Of a stretch of 64,000 nt of DNA, positions 16,862 to 25,005 are shown one piece after another (the first letter of the stretch is position 1; the number at the start of each line of letters is the position of its first letter). The stretch lies in NCBI GenBank assembly GCA_963785585.1, contig CAWAVW010000004.1:2852001-2916000 (forward strand), in the 5' to 3' direction. The notes beneath the pieces are model-generated. The model had not been told where the DNA came from. It saw only the letters and a list, made by a program, of their open reading frames with translations, and made no database searches. The position numbers and the translations under genes are program-made. The stretch comes from Palsa-295 sp963785585 (lineage in GTDB: Bacteria > Acidobacteriota > Terriglobia > Acidiferrales > UBA7541).

Positions 16862-17248
16862 CTATTTGGACGCGTCGATTTCCGCAAATACTTCCTGGGC
16901 GATGTGAAAGGCCGCATTGGCTGCAGGAACCCCGCAGTAGATGGCGGACTGGAGAAGGACTTCCTGAATCTCGTCGCGGGTAACAAGATTATTCAACGCG
17001 GCGCGGACGTGCATGCGAAATTCGTCGTTTCGGTGGAGGGCAATCATCGTCGCCAGAACGATCAGGCTGCGGCTGTGAAGGGAGAGACCCGGACGCGACC
17101 AGATTTCGCCCCATGCGTAGCGCGTGATCAAATCCTGAAATGGCGCCGTGAACGCGTCCTTGTGCGATTCGGCCATTTCGACGTGGGCATCACCGAGAAC
17201 GGCACGGCGGATTTTCATTCCTGTAGCGTGACGGTCGCGGTCATCCAT
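16862..17248 (-). CDS. pcaC: 4-carboxymuconolactone decarboxylase
   Basis: Decarboxylates 4-carboxymuconolactone to 3-oxoadipate enol-lactone in the protocatechuate branch. 128 residues, the normal size of a single AhpD-fold CMD domain. Recognisable parts are WGEIWSRPGLSLHSRSLIVLATMIAL and HRNDEFRMHVRAALNNLVT, followed by EVLLQSAIYCGVPAANAAFHI, with the conserved histidines and cysteine-proline context of PcaC. Its start lies only 3 nt after the pcaD stop, so the two are co-translated. Single domain: not the PcaD-PcaC (PcaL) fusion. Confidence 0.95.
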   Translation of the reverse strand: MDDRDRHATGMKIRRAVLGDAHVEMAESHKDAFTAPFQDLITRYAWGEIWSRPGLSLHSRSLIVLATMIALHRNDEFRMHVRAALNNLVTRDEIQEVLLQSAIYCGVPAANAAFHIAQEVFAEIDASK

Positions 17249-17251
17249 GGT

Positions 17252-18040
17252 CTATGCCTCCACCTGAGCAATGAAATCGCTGAGCGCGCGTGTGAATCCG
17301 GCGGCGTCTTCGACATTGGAAAGATGACCACCGTTGAGTTCCGCATATTTTGCGCCCGAATATTTTCCGACCAGGAATTGGGCGTCGGACGGCGTGGTGA
17401 CCAGGTCTTGCGCGCCGGTGATGACGAGCATCGGCGCGACTTTCGCCGGCGCCGCATTCGTGAAATCCGCATCGCGAATCGCGCCACAGCAGGCGGCGTA
17501 GCCTTCAGCGGAATTTCCGAGCAGCATCGCGCGGACGGATTGGAGAGTTTGCGGATATTTCTGAATGAAAGGCTCCGTAAGCCAGCGAGACGTGACGGAA
17601 TCCACGATGCCGGCCAGACCCTCGGTTTCCACTTTAGCGATCCGTGCGTTCCACATTTCAGCCGCTCCGATGCGTGCGGCGGTATCGCAAATGGTGGCGG
17701 AATTCAGCCGGTCGGGATTGTGGTTCGCGAGCCACTGGCCGATCAGGCCGCCCATCGAAAGACCACAGAAATGGACGCGCGGGATTTCGAGCGCATCGAG
17801 CAAGGCGATCAAATCACGGCCTAGCAAGTCGATTGTGTAGGGCCCGGGAGTGGTTTTCGTCCTGCCGTGGCCGCGCGCGTCATGCCGGAGAATTCGAAAT
17901 TTGCCCGCGAGCGCGGCAACTTGCGCGTCCCAAAGCGACGTGGTGGTGCCGAGGCCGTTCGAGAATGCGATCACCGGAGCATTCTGGGGTCCTTCGATAA
18001 CGTAGTGGACCGTTGTGCCGTTGGCGTCAAGAAATGGCAT
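17252..18040 (-). CDS. pcaD: 3-oxoadipate enol-lactonase
   Basis: Alpha/beta-hydrolase that opens 3-oxoadipate enol-lactone to 3-oxoadipate. 262 residues, family-typical. VIAFSNGLGTTTSLWDAQ holds the oxyanion region, RHDARGHGRT the conserved strand-turn, and CGLSMGGLIGQWLANH the nucleophile elbow with Ser at about residue 96. LVITGAQDLVTTP gives the acid and NGGHLSNVEDAAGFTRAL the histidine. It follows pcaB by 5 nt and precedes pcaC by 3 nt, so it sits in a tight pcaBDC operon. Confidence 0.95.
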   Translation of the reverse strand: MPFLDANGTTVHYVIEGPQNAPVIAFSNGLGTTTSLWDAQVAALAGKFRILRHDARGHGRTKTTPGPYTIDLLGRDLIALLDALEIPRVHFCGLSMGGLIGQWLANHNPDRLNSATICDTAARIGAAEMWNARIAKVETEGLAGIVDSVTSRWLTEPFIQKYPQTLQSVRAMLLGNSAEGYAACCGAIRDADFTNAAPAKVAPMLVITGAQDLVTTPSDAQFLVGKYSGAKYAELNGGHLSNVEDAAGFTRALSDFIAQVEA

Positions 18041-18045
18041 ATGCG

Positions 18046-19410
18046 CTAAAGCTTTCGCTTTTTGTGGTCGGCGAGAACTTGCGTGGTCATCGCTCTCGCC
18101 GAACCTAAATAATTTTTAGCGTCGAGCAGCGTATCGATTGCGTCGGCGGAAAGATGGGCCGCCACAGACGGATCCAAGAGGAGCGCTTCGCGCAACGAGA
18201 TTTTTGATTCGGACGCCAACCGTGCGGCGCGGGCGACGGATTTGTGCGCGGCCTCGCTGCCGACGGCTTTCGTTAGCGCCGCAGCCACTGCTTCCGACAG
18301 CGTGAGGCCATTCGAAGCGGCGACGTTGCGCGCCATCGCGTCGCGATCGATTTGAAGGCCGTCGAGGATCGCGGCGAGGTGGTAGAGGGCGCCGTCAGCG
18401 AGCAGGAAAATCTCCGGCAGCGTTTCCCATTCGGCATGCCAGCCGCCCAGTCCGCGTTCGTGCTCCTGCACCATGGCAGAGAGCATCGTGGAGACAAGCG
18501 CCGGAATGCGTATGGCAGCGGACAAGATGACGGCTGAGCCCACGGGATTTCGCTTGTGAGGCATCGTGGAAGAGCCACCGCGGCCCGGTCCGTCAGGTTC
18601 GAAGGCTTCGGCGATTTCTGACTGCGACATGAGCGAAACATCACGCGCGATTTTTCCGAGCGTACCTGCAAGAAGGCCGAGAGAAGTCGCGACGTGGACG
18701 ACGCGGTCGCGATGCGCATGCCAGGGTGCGGACGGCAGCCCGAGTTGCAGCTCAGCAGCGAGGGCAGCGGCGACATCGGGACCCGACGAACCCAAAGCGG
18801 CCAGCGTGCCAACCGAACCGCCGAACTGAAGAAAGGAGACTTGTGCATACGCGGCGGCGAGGCGAGTGCGGTGGCGGTCGATCGCATCGAGCCATCCGGC
18901 AAATTTCAGGCCCAGCGTGATGGGACTTCCCTGCTGCATCCAGGTACGGCCCGGTAGAAGCGTCGATTGATTTTCCTGGGCGAGCATCGCCAGCCGATCA
19001 GCGATTTTCACGAGCGCAGAATCGATGAGCGACAAGCCCGCGCGAATTTGCAGCACCGCCCCTGTGTCGATGGCGTCCTGGCTGGTGGCGCCGAGATGAA
19101 CGAACGCTCCGGCGTTTTTGTCCAGGCGCTCGACGGCGGCGGTGAGAAGTTTCAGCAAGGGGATCGCAAGATTGCCCGCAGAAGCCGCCTCGCGGGCAAT
19201 GGATTCCACTGAATAGAGCTCGGCTTTGCAGTTTTGCTCGATGGGCACAAGGATGCTGGACGGAGCATTTTGCGTTTTCACCAAAGCGCGGGCGAGCGCC
19301 AATTCGAAATCGAGCATGCCCTGCAGCGTGCGCTGCGAGGAAAATACTTCGCGCATATTGTCCGTAGTGAAGAGTGGATCAAGCAGGCGAATTGGATCTC
19401 TGTGGCTCAA
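18046..19410 (-). CDS. pcaB: 3-carboxy-cis,cis-muconate cycloisomerase
   Basis: Converts 3-carboxy-cis,cis-muconate to 4-carboxymuconolactone. 454 residues, fumarase/aspartase superfamily, matching PcaB length (about 450). The signature is GRGGSSTMPHKRNPVGSAV (about residues 277-295), and GATSQDAIDTG (about 107-117) is the first conserved superfamily block. LPGRTWMQQGSPITLGLKFAGWLDA is typical of PcaB rather than adenylosuccinate lyase. The pcaB, pcaD and pcaC genes are packed without real gaps. Its substrate needs protocatechuate 3,4-dioxygenase, which is not in the window. Confidence 0.95.
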   Translation of the reverse strand: MSHRDPIRLLDPLFTTDNMREVFSSQRTLQGMLDFELALARALVKTQNAPSSILVPIEQNCKAELYSVESIAREAASAGNLAIPLLKLLTAAVERLDKNAGAFVHLGATSQDAIDTGAVLQIRAGLSLIDSALVKIADRLAMLAQENQSTLLPGRTWMQQGSPITLGLKFAGWLDAIDRHRTRLAAAYAQVSFLQFGGSVGTLAALGSSGPDVAAALAAELQLGLPSAPWHAHRDRVVHVATSLGLLAGTLGKIARDVSLMSQSEIAEAFEPDGPGRGGSSTMPHKRNPVGSAVILSAAIRIPALVSTMLSAMVQEHERGLGGWHAEWETLPEIFLLADGALYHLAAILDGLQIDRDAMARNVAASNGLTLSEAVAAALTKAVGSEAAHKSVARAARLASESKISLREALLLDPSVAAHLSADAIDTLLDAKNYLGSARAMTTQVLADHKKRKL

Positions 19411-19447
19411 CGTTGTTCGAACGACGCGTTTGGCTCAGGCGTTCATC

Positions 19448-21472
19448 TTACGTCTCGGCATCCGGTTTGAAACGCGAAACTTCCGTGACGGCGCGGAAAG
19501 CCTGATCGATGGCGGCGTTGGTGTACGCAAGAGCTTCGGCATCAGAGTTGGCGATGGAGATGCGGCCAAACGGCTGGCGGCCGATGACACAGGGTTGCTG
19601 ATCCTCCGGCCAATCGGGGTCGTAGAGCGAATTGTATTCGTAGGCGTAGCCGTGGGGCCACCGGTTGACCGTAATGGCGAGAATGTCGGTCGCGGCGTTG
19701 AATCCGGCGGGCGAGAGCATGGCGCTCAGTTGCTCGCGGATATTTCGCTCGAAGGTTTCAAACGTTGCGCTGAGCAGTTGGACGCGACCGGCCATTTGCT
19801 GCTGGCGCGCGGGTAGCCCGGGTTTGCAGGGAACTCGTTCCAGGTGCAAGACGCAAGGTTCGTTTGGATCGCTGGGGAATTGGTAGTCGCCCATGCTGAC
19901 GGGAAAATCCATGGTAACGGTCTCGAAATAGCTGCCGGGACAGCGGAAACCGCTGACTCCGAGCTTTTTGAACGGCTGCCAATTTCGAATCAGCACATTG
20001 GTGTAGACGATCGGGACTTTCACGCCGTACGCGAGAGCCTCCTTTTGGTTGTCGGGCAGCTCCGGACACATATGCGGGATGACCATGTTCCAGCCGGCAA
20101 GAATGCAAGTGCCGCCTCGGACGACGCGCGGCTTGCCGTTCACGACGTAGGTAACTTCAACGCCGGTCGAGGAGGCGGGACCGCCGATGTTAACGGCGTG
20201 AATCGCGGTGCTATTCAAGCGCAAGCGAAGCGGAGAAGACGGCTGGTCGAGCTTGCTGTAATCCATCCTGGCGGTGACGATGTCTTCCATTGTGTTGCCG
20301 GGCGCACTCGCGGGAATCAGCGAGCGCACCAGAAGGCGCGCAATGGAGGCGTTGCCGTCCGGAAAGTGAAAGATGTAGGGCTCGCCCGGTTGGTCGGAAG
20401 ATTCTCCGTCGATTTCCGGTTCTTCTTTGGTGACCTCCACACCAAGACCGGGACCCGATTTCCCGGAAAGATCCATGCCCTCGAAACCTGGGTAGCCGAG
20501 AAAGGCAAGGTCGCCCGCAGGAACCGCATCGATGCCCACCCCGTAGAGCCCATAGGTGCTGGTGTCGAAAAACGGAATGGCGCTGGGATCGAGTTTCACA
20601 TATTTGAGCAGAAAATCTTTGTAGCTGGTGCGTGCGAGCAAAACCTTTTTGTCCCACGACGACAAGCCGGGCAGATAATCCACCTTATCGGTGTACAGAC
20701 GCGCGATGTCCTTTTGAGCCGCCGCCGATAGCGGAGTCTTGGCAAGGAATTCCGGCCAGGAGGATTCTCCGAGGCCGACGACAACTTTGTCCACGCCGAA
20801 GGTTTTTTTATCGAAGAACACAGCGCGGGATAGCCCGTGAGTCTTATTGAACTCTCGATCAAAATATTTGTAGAAGCGTTGCGTTTCGATACCAATTCCG
20901 GCAAGCAGGGCTTTCGCCTCTTTGCTATAGAGCTTGGGACCAGCGATCGATTGAGTGCCGCCGTAACCGAGTATCATCCGCTTTTCGGTGTGGTATTCGT
21001 TGCGGCGCGCGTGCCCGCCGAAGTCGTCGTGATTTTCGAGAATCAGGATTTTCGCTTGCGGGCCGTGCGCCTGGCGGTAGAAGTACGCGGCGGAAAGTCC
21101 GCTGATGCCACCCCCCACAATGATCAGATCGTAATGTTCCTGGTCCGGAGTGGGATTCGACCACTCGTTGCCATCGCGCAGGGCATGGCCCACTTCCATA
21201 ACAGCATTGGTGGTGCCGCGCATGCCGGCGAGGGAGGGCGGGTAGGATTCGCCGGAATTTTCAGCTCCTGACGGTGAAGCGGGGAGGCAGAACGTTTCTG
21301 TCCAGTGAGAATTGCCAAACGCCAGAGTCCCACCGACTGCCACGCTGAATCCATTCAGAAAATCACGGCGGGTGATGTTGCGGTCCATTCCGAGTTGTAG
21401 ATCACGCTTCTCACGAACCAAGCTCTCCCCCAAGGAGGTTGACCACCGGTCCACCGCGGAGCTACTTGCCAT
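19448..21472 (-). CDS. Tat-exported FAD-dependent amine oxidase-like protein (spermidine dehydrogenase SpdH-like)
   Basis: A 674-residue flavoprotein with an N-terminal twin-arginine signal (NITRRDFLNGFSVAVGG, about residues 31-47), so it folds in the cytoplasm and is exported. The FAD fingerprint YDLIIVGGGISGLSAAYFY starts near residue 114, followed by ENHDDFGGHARRNEY, typical of this family. HGYAYEYNSLYDPDW near the C-terminus is also conserved. I know this type as the SpdH-like family, annotated 'spermidine dehydrogenase' or just 'NAD(P)-binding protein'; the true substrate is unclear. Start ATG 21470-21472 is used; an ATG at 21386-21388, two codons before the signal, is the alternative. 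It is the first gene of the minus-strand pca run, 37 nt before pcaB, an unexpected partner for ring-cleavage enzymes. Confidence 0.8.
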   Translation of the reverse strand: MASSSAVDRWSTSLGESLVREKRDLQLGMDRNITRRDFLNGFSVAVGGTLAFGNSHWTETFCLPASPSGAENSGESYPPSLAGMRGTTNAVMEVGHALRDGNEWSNPTPDQEHYDLIIVGGGISGLSAAYFYRQAHGPQAKILILENHDDFGGHARRNEYHTEKRMILGYGGTQSIAGPKLYSKEAKALLAGIGIETQRFYKYFDREFNKTHGLSRAVFFDKKTFGVDKVVVGLGESSWPEFLAKTPLSAAAQKDIARLYTDKVDYLPGLSSWDKKVLLARTSYKDFLLKYVKLDPSAIPFFDTSTYGLYGVGIDAVPAGDLAFLGYPGFEGMDLSGKSGPGLGVEVTKEEPEIDGESSDQPGEPYIFHFPDGNASIARLLVRSLIPASAPGNTMEDIVTARMDYSKLDQPSSPLRLRLNSTAIHAVNIGGPASSTGVEVTYVVNGKPRVVRGGTCILAGWNMVIPHMCPELPDNQKEALAYGVKVPIVYTNVLIRNWQPFKKLGVSGFRCPGSYFETVTMDFPVSMGDYQFPSDPNEPCVLHLERVPCKPGLPARQQQMAGRVQLLSATFETFERNIREQLSAMLSPAGFNAATDILAITVNRWPHGYAYEYNSLYDPDWPEDQQPCVIGRQPFGRISIANSDAEALAYTNAAIDQAFRAVTEVSRFKPDAET

Positions 21473-21584
21473 GTCGAAGTGAAGCCCGCAGAACTGGCTT
21501 TAGATTTGTGACTCGCGGGAAGAGCATACCGCAGCGTGCGAGATGTTGCAGATGTAAAGTTTTTCGGGCAGCCGGCGGTCGCCG

Positions 21585-22139
21585 TCAGCAATTGTGGGTC
21601 GTGACGGTGACGCGAAGTACCGTCGAGCCAATCCGGAATTCAGCCGGTGGTTCGAGTTTGGCCGAAAGGACGCGCTGATCGCTTACGTACGTGCCGTTTG
21701 TGGAGCGCAGATCGCGAAGTAGAACTGCATCGCTCTTCACTTCCAATGCGCAATGAAGCCGCGAGACCTGCCGGTCGTCCACTTCGATGTCCGCGCCGCC
21801 ACCGAGGCGACCGATGGTCGCGAGAGGCATGGTGAGGTTGCGTTCCACACCTTTCGAGGCGCCGTCGGTCACAAGGACTGTAATCGATTTACCCTCCGGT
21901 AGATCGAGGGCCGCTTTGCGGTTGCCGGAGGACTCATCCAGTCGCGTGCCGGCCGCGCGCCGTTCCTCGTCTGAAACCGGGTCGGTGATGATGGTGGAAG
22001 AGCCTGTGTCCCTGGGTACCAGGTCAACAATTGAGCTTTGCGCGCACATCCAGCAACGGATTTGGTACATCCGGCGGCCGGTGGTCTCCGCGTCGTCAAT
22101 TTCCACTTGAGCATTGCAATGCGTACAGCGAACGCGCAT
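21585..22139 (-). CDS. FHA-domain protein with N-terminal zinc ribbon
   Basis: A phosphothreonine-binding reader, probably cytoplasmic, 184 residues. The N-terminus has a CxxC...CxxC ribbon (C5, C8, C29, C32) of the MJ0042/FmdB-like type. The C-terminal half is an FHA domain: IGRLGGGADIEVDD, then QVSRLHCALEV (the RxxH-like conserved Ser/His strand) and LRDLRSTNGTYVSDQ. No kinase or phosphatase gene is nearby to say what it binds. It is divergent from boxR across a 173-bp gap and lies 112 bp ahead of the SpdH-like gene on the same strand. Specific role unknown. Confidence 0.88.
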   Translation of the reverse strand: MRVRCTHCNAQVEIDDAETTGRRMYQIRCWMCAQSSIVDLVPRDTGSSTIITDPVSDEERRAAGTRLDESSGNRKAALDLPEGKSITVLVTDGASKGVERNLTMPLATIGRLGGGADIEVDDRQVSRLHCALEVKSDAVLLRDLRSTNGTYVSDQRVLSAKLEPPAEFRIGSTVLRVTVTTHNC

Positions 22140-22276
22140 GGAAAAACTCTACCACTGGTGTAAACAAGCAAGATGAGGGGATTACGCTGTAGTTTGCCAG
22201 AATCGACACGGTCTGGAGGGTTCAAGCAGCTCTGCACGCGAAAATGATAAAAAGGCAGTATGTTGCACTTTTTCGA

Positions 22277-22304
22277 TTGGTGCCACCGATTTATGCATTA
22301 TAAT
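22277..22304 (+). promoter_or_regulatory. boxR promoter, predicted leaderless
   Basis: TTGGTG (22277-22282), 16-bp spacer, perfect TATAAT (22299-22304). The ATG of boxR begins 8 nt after the -10, where transcription would be expected to start, and no ribosome site lies between. The mRNA is therefore predicted to be leaderless or nearly so. Confidence 0.6.
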
Positions 22305-22306
22305 GC
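22295..22306. promoter_or_regulatory. 12-bp palindrome covering the boxR -10 element, candidate operator
   Basis: GCATTATAATGC is a perfect palindrome embedding the TATAAT box. TGCA tetramers occur at 22233, 22264 and 22294; TGCA repeats are the recognition core I recall for the related regulator BzdR. A repressor bound here would block RNA polymerase directly. Autoregulation by BoxR is inferred. Confidence 0.45.
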
Positions 22307-22312
22307 TTTCCA

Positions 22313-23251
22313 ATGGCCCGCGAATCTTTACAGGCTCGTCCCTCAACTAGCCTCGAAAAGGCCCCGAGCGGTCCGCCGCACGAGAGCGAATTCTTAGCCT
22401 TATTGGGTCAGCGTGTGCGCGAATTCCGAAACCGGCGGGGCATGACGCGAAAGATGCTTTCCCGCGAAGCCGACGTCTCCGAAAGGCATTTGGCACAGCT
22501 TGAGTCGGGAGCCGGGAACATTTCCGTTGTGCTGCTGCAAAGGATCGCGACGGCGCTGGCCGTGACGCTGGCGGAAGTGTTCGCGCCCAGCCATTCGGCG
22601 GATGCGGAAGGCTCGAACGATATTCGTGAATTCCTGGAGCGATTGCCGGTGCACCGGCGGCGCGAAGCGATGTTGCGTTTAGAAGACGAATTTCGAGGCG
22701 AGCGAAAATCCAAGGGGGATCGGGTAGCGTTGATTGGTTTGCGCGGAGCGGGCAAGTCCACTCTCGGAGCGATGTTGGCCGATCAACTGGGTGTGAAATT
22801 CGTCGAACTGGACGGCGAAATCGAACAGGATGCCGGGATGGCGTTGGAAGAGATTTTTTCCCTCTACGGACAAGCGGGCTACCGCCGATTTGAGCGGCGT
22901 AATTTGGAGCGGGTGCTGGATTCGAAGGAGCGCGCGGTAATTTCGGTGGGCGGGGGCGTGGTGTCGGAGCGGGAAACGTACGACCGGCTGCTGGCGAACT
23001 GTTTCACGGTTTGGGTGAAGGCGCAGCCGGAAGAACACATGTCTCGCGTGGTGGCGCAGGGCGATCTGCGGGCGATGGCGGAAAATGACGAAGCGATGGA
23101 AGACCTGCGAAGAATTTTGAACTCGCGTGAACCGCTCTACAAGATGGCGGATTGGCAACTGGATACGTCCGGTGAGTCAGTGAAGCAGAGTTTTGCGAAA
23201 TTGAAGAAGGCGGTCGCGCCTGTGATTTCGCCGGCGACAGTTTCGCAATAA
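22313..23251 (+). CDS. boxR: BoxR-type regulator (HTH + shikimate-kinase-like sensor domain)
   Basis: Transcriptional regulator of the aerobic benzoyl-CoA (box) pathway; known BoxR/BzdR proteins are repressors that sense benzoyl-CoA through a shikimate-kinase-like domain. 312 residues. An XRE-type helix-turn-helix occupies about residues 33-90 (TRKMLSREADVSERHLAQLE). After a linker, the kinase-like domain starts near residue 136, with the P-loop GLRGAGKST (142-150), VELDGEIEQDAG (D168 in the shikimate-binding position) and SVGGGVVSE. All these kinase landmarks are present, but fusion to a DNA-binding domain next to boxC and boxB argues for a sensor. boxC follows after 17 nt, so boxR-boxC-boxB form one operon. 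Confidence 0.92.
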   Translation: MARESLQARPSTSLEKAPSGPPHESEFLALLGQRVREFRNRRGMTRKMLSREADVSERHLAQLESGAGNISVVLLQRIATALAVTLAEVFAPSHSADAEGSNDIREFLERLPVHRRREAMLRLEDEFRGERKSKGDRVALIGLRGAGKSTLGAMLADQLGVKFVELDGEIEQDAGMALEEIFSLYGQAGYRRFERRNLERVLDSKERAVISVGGGVVSERETYDRLLANCFTVWVKAQPEEHMSRVVAQGDLRAMAENDEAMEDLRRILNSREPLYKMADWQLDTSGESVKQSFAKLKKAVAPVISPATVSQ

Positions 23252-23268
23252 AGGCTGAGGAGGATTTT

Positions 23269-24957
23269 GTGGACGCAGCGCTGACGCAGGAGCCGCAGGC
23301 ACGAGTGGAGCGGGTGGACTACCAGACCGATCCCTCCCGGTACAAACACTGGAAGGTCTCTTACGAGCCGCCGGTGGCGACGTTGACGATGGATGTAAAT
23401 GAAGAAGGCGGCTTGCGACCAGGCTACAAATTGAAGCTGAATTCCTACGATCTCGGCGTCGATATTGAATTGCACGACGCGCTCCAACGAATTCGCTTTG
23501 AGCATCCGGAGATTCGTTCCGTGGTGATCACTAGCGGCAAGAACCGGATTTTCTGCTCCGGCGCGAACATTTATATGCTGGGCCTTTCGTCGCACGCGTG
23601 GAAAGTAAATTTCTGCAAATTCACGAACGAGACGCGCAATGGGATTGAAGATGCGAGCAGGCATTCGGGGCTGAAGTTTCTGGCGGCGCTGAATGGGATT
23701 ACCGCGGGCGGCGGCTACGAGCTGGCGCTGGCTTGCGATGAGCTGGTGCTGGTGGACGACCGATCGTCCGCCGTGAGTTTGCCGGAAGTGCCGCTGCTCG
23801 GCGTGTTGCCGGGAACAGGCGGATTGACCAGATTGACGGACAAGCGAAAAGTGCGGCGCGACCATGCGGATGTGTTTTGCACGAATCCCGACGGGGTTAA
23901 AGGACAGCGCGCGAAGGAATGGAAATTGGTGGACGAGACGGTGAAGACGCAACAGTTCGCCGAGCACATCAAAAAGCGCTCGCTGCAGCTGGCGGAGGCG
24001 AGCGATCGCCCGTCCAACGCGAAAGGCGTGGTGCTGACGCCGCTCGAACGGCTAATCGATGAGACGGGGCGGCATTACAAATACGTGGACGCCGACTTGA
24101 ATCGCGAGGCGCGGACGGTGACCCTGACGGTGCGCGCCCCGGAAACAGGATCGACCGACGGAATCACGGTGGAAAGCGCGACAGCGGAGGGAGCGAACTG
24201 GTGGCCGCTGCGGATGGCGCGCGAGTTGGACGATGCCATCTTGGGGCTGCGGACGGACGAGCGCGAACTCGGTTTGTGGATTTTGAAGACAACGGGCGAC
24301 GCCGACGCGGTGTTGGCGATGGACCGTTTTCTGCTGGCGAATCAGGGCGACTGGTTCATCCGCGAGGTGCTTGGAATGATGCGGCGGACGTTTGCACGAC
24401 TGGACGTCTCGTCGCGGTCGATGTTTGCGATGGTCGAGCCGGATTCGTGCTTCGCGGGAACGCTGCTGGAGCTCGCCCTCGCGGCGGACCGGACGTACAT
24501 GCTGGACACGCAGGAAGGTGCAGCGAAGGCGTGGATGATGATGTCCGAAATGAATTTGGGACCGCTGCCGATGGTGAATCAACTTTCACGAATCTCTTCA
24601 CGTCTGTATGGCGACGCCGTGAAAGCCGAGTGGCTCGCCGGACTGTGTGGCAAGAAATTGAGCGTGGCGGAAGCGGTGGATGCAAGCCTGGTAACGGCGG
24701 CACCGGATGACCTGGATTGGGCCGACGAAATCCGGCAGGCGATCGAATCGCGTACAGCGCTTTCGCCCGATGCGTGCACCGGCCTCGAAGCGAATTTGCG
24801 TTTCGGAATGCCGGAAACCATGGAGACGAGAATTTTCGGGCGGCTTTCGGCCTGGCAAAACTGGATATTCATTCGGCCGAATGCCGTAGGTGAAACCGGG
24901 GCGCTGAAGGTGTATGGCACGGGCGCACCGGTGAAATTCCATTGGGAGCGCGTGTAA
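23269..24957 (+). CDS. boxC: Benzoyl-CoA-dihydrodiol (2,3-epoxybenzoyl-CoA) lyase
   Basis: Hydrolytic ring opening of 2,3-epoxybenzoyl-CoA to 3,4-dehydroadipyl-CoA semialdehyde and formate. 562 residues, a double crotonase-fold protein much longer than ordinary enoyl-CoA hydratases and the right size for BoxC. NRIFCSGANIYMLGLSSHAWKVNF-type text near residues 92-115 forms the first oxyanion loop, and LNGITAGGGYELALACDE (141-158) the second conserved block. The start is GTG 23269-23271, chosen because it follows an excellent GAGGAGG ribosome site; no ATG fits better. It lies between boxR and boxB. Confidence 0.95.
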   Translation: MDAALTQEPQARVERVDYQTDPSRYKHWKVSYEPPVATLTMDVNEEGGLRPGYKLKLNSYDLGVDIELHDALQRIRFEHPEIRSVVITSGKNRIFCSGANIYMLGLSSHAWKVNFCKFTNETRNGIEDASRHSGLKFLAALNGITAGGGYELALACDELVLVDDRSSAVSLPEVPLLGVLPGTGGLTRLTDKRKVRRDHADVFCTNPDGVKGQRAKEWKLVDETVKTQQFAEHIKKRSLQLAEASDRPSNAKGVVLTPLERLIDETGRHYKYVDADLNREARTVTLTVRAPETGSTDGITVESATAEGANWWPLRMARELDDAILGLRTDERELGLWILKTTGDADAVLAMDRFLLANQGDWFIREVLGMMRRTFARLDVSSRSMFAMVEPDSCFAGTLLELALAADRTYMLDTQEGAAKAWMMMSEMNLGPLPMVNQLSRISSRLYGDAVKAEWLAGLCGKKLSVAEAVDASLVTAAPDDLDWADEIRQAIESRTALSPDACTGLEANLRFGMPETMETRIFGRLSAWQNWIFIRPNAVGETGALKVYGTGAPVKFHWERV

Positions 24958-25005
24958 CGCGCCAGCGAGTTTCCGCAGGAATCAATGTATTCATAAGGAG
25001 TGGCG

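Noticed and set aside
22313..23251. boxR product as a metabolic shikimate kinase
   Set aside because: Kinase motifs are intact, but the N-terminal helix-turn-helix and the boxC/boxB neighbours fit the known BoxR regulator architecture better.
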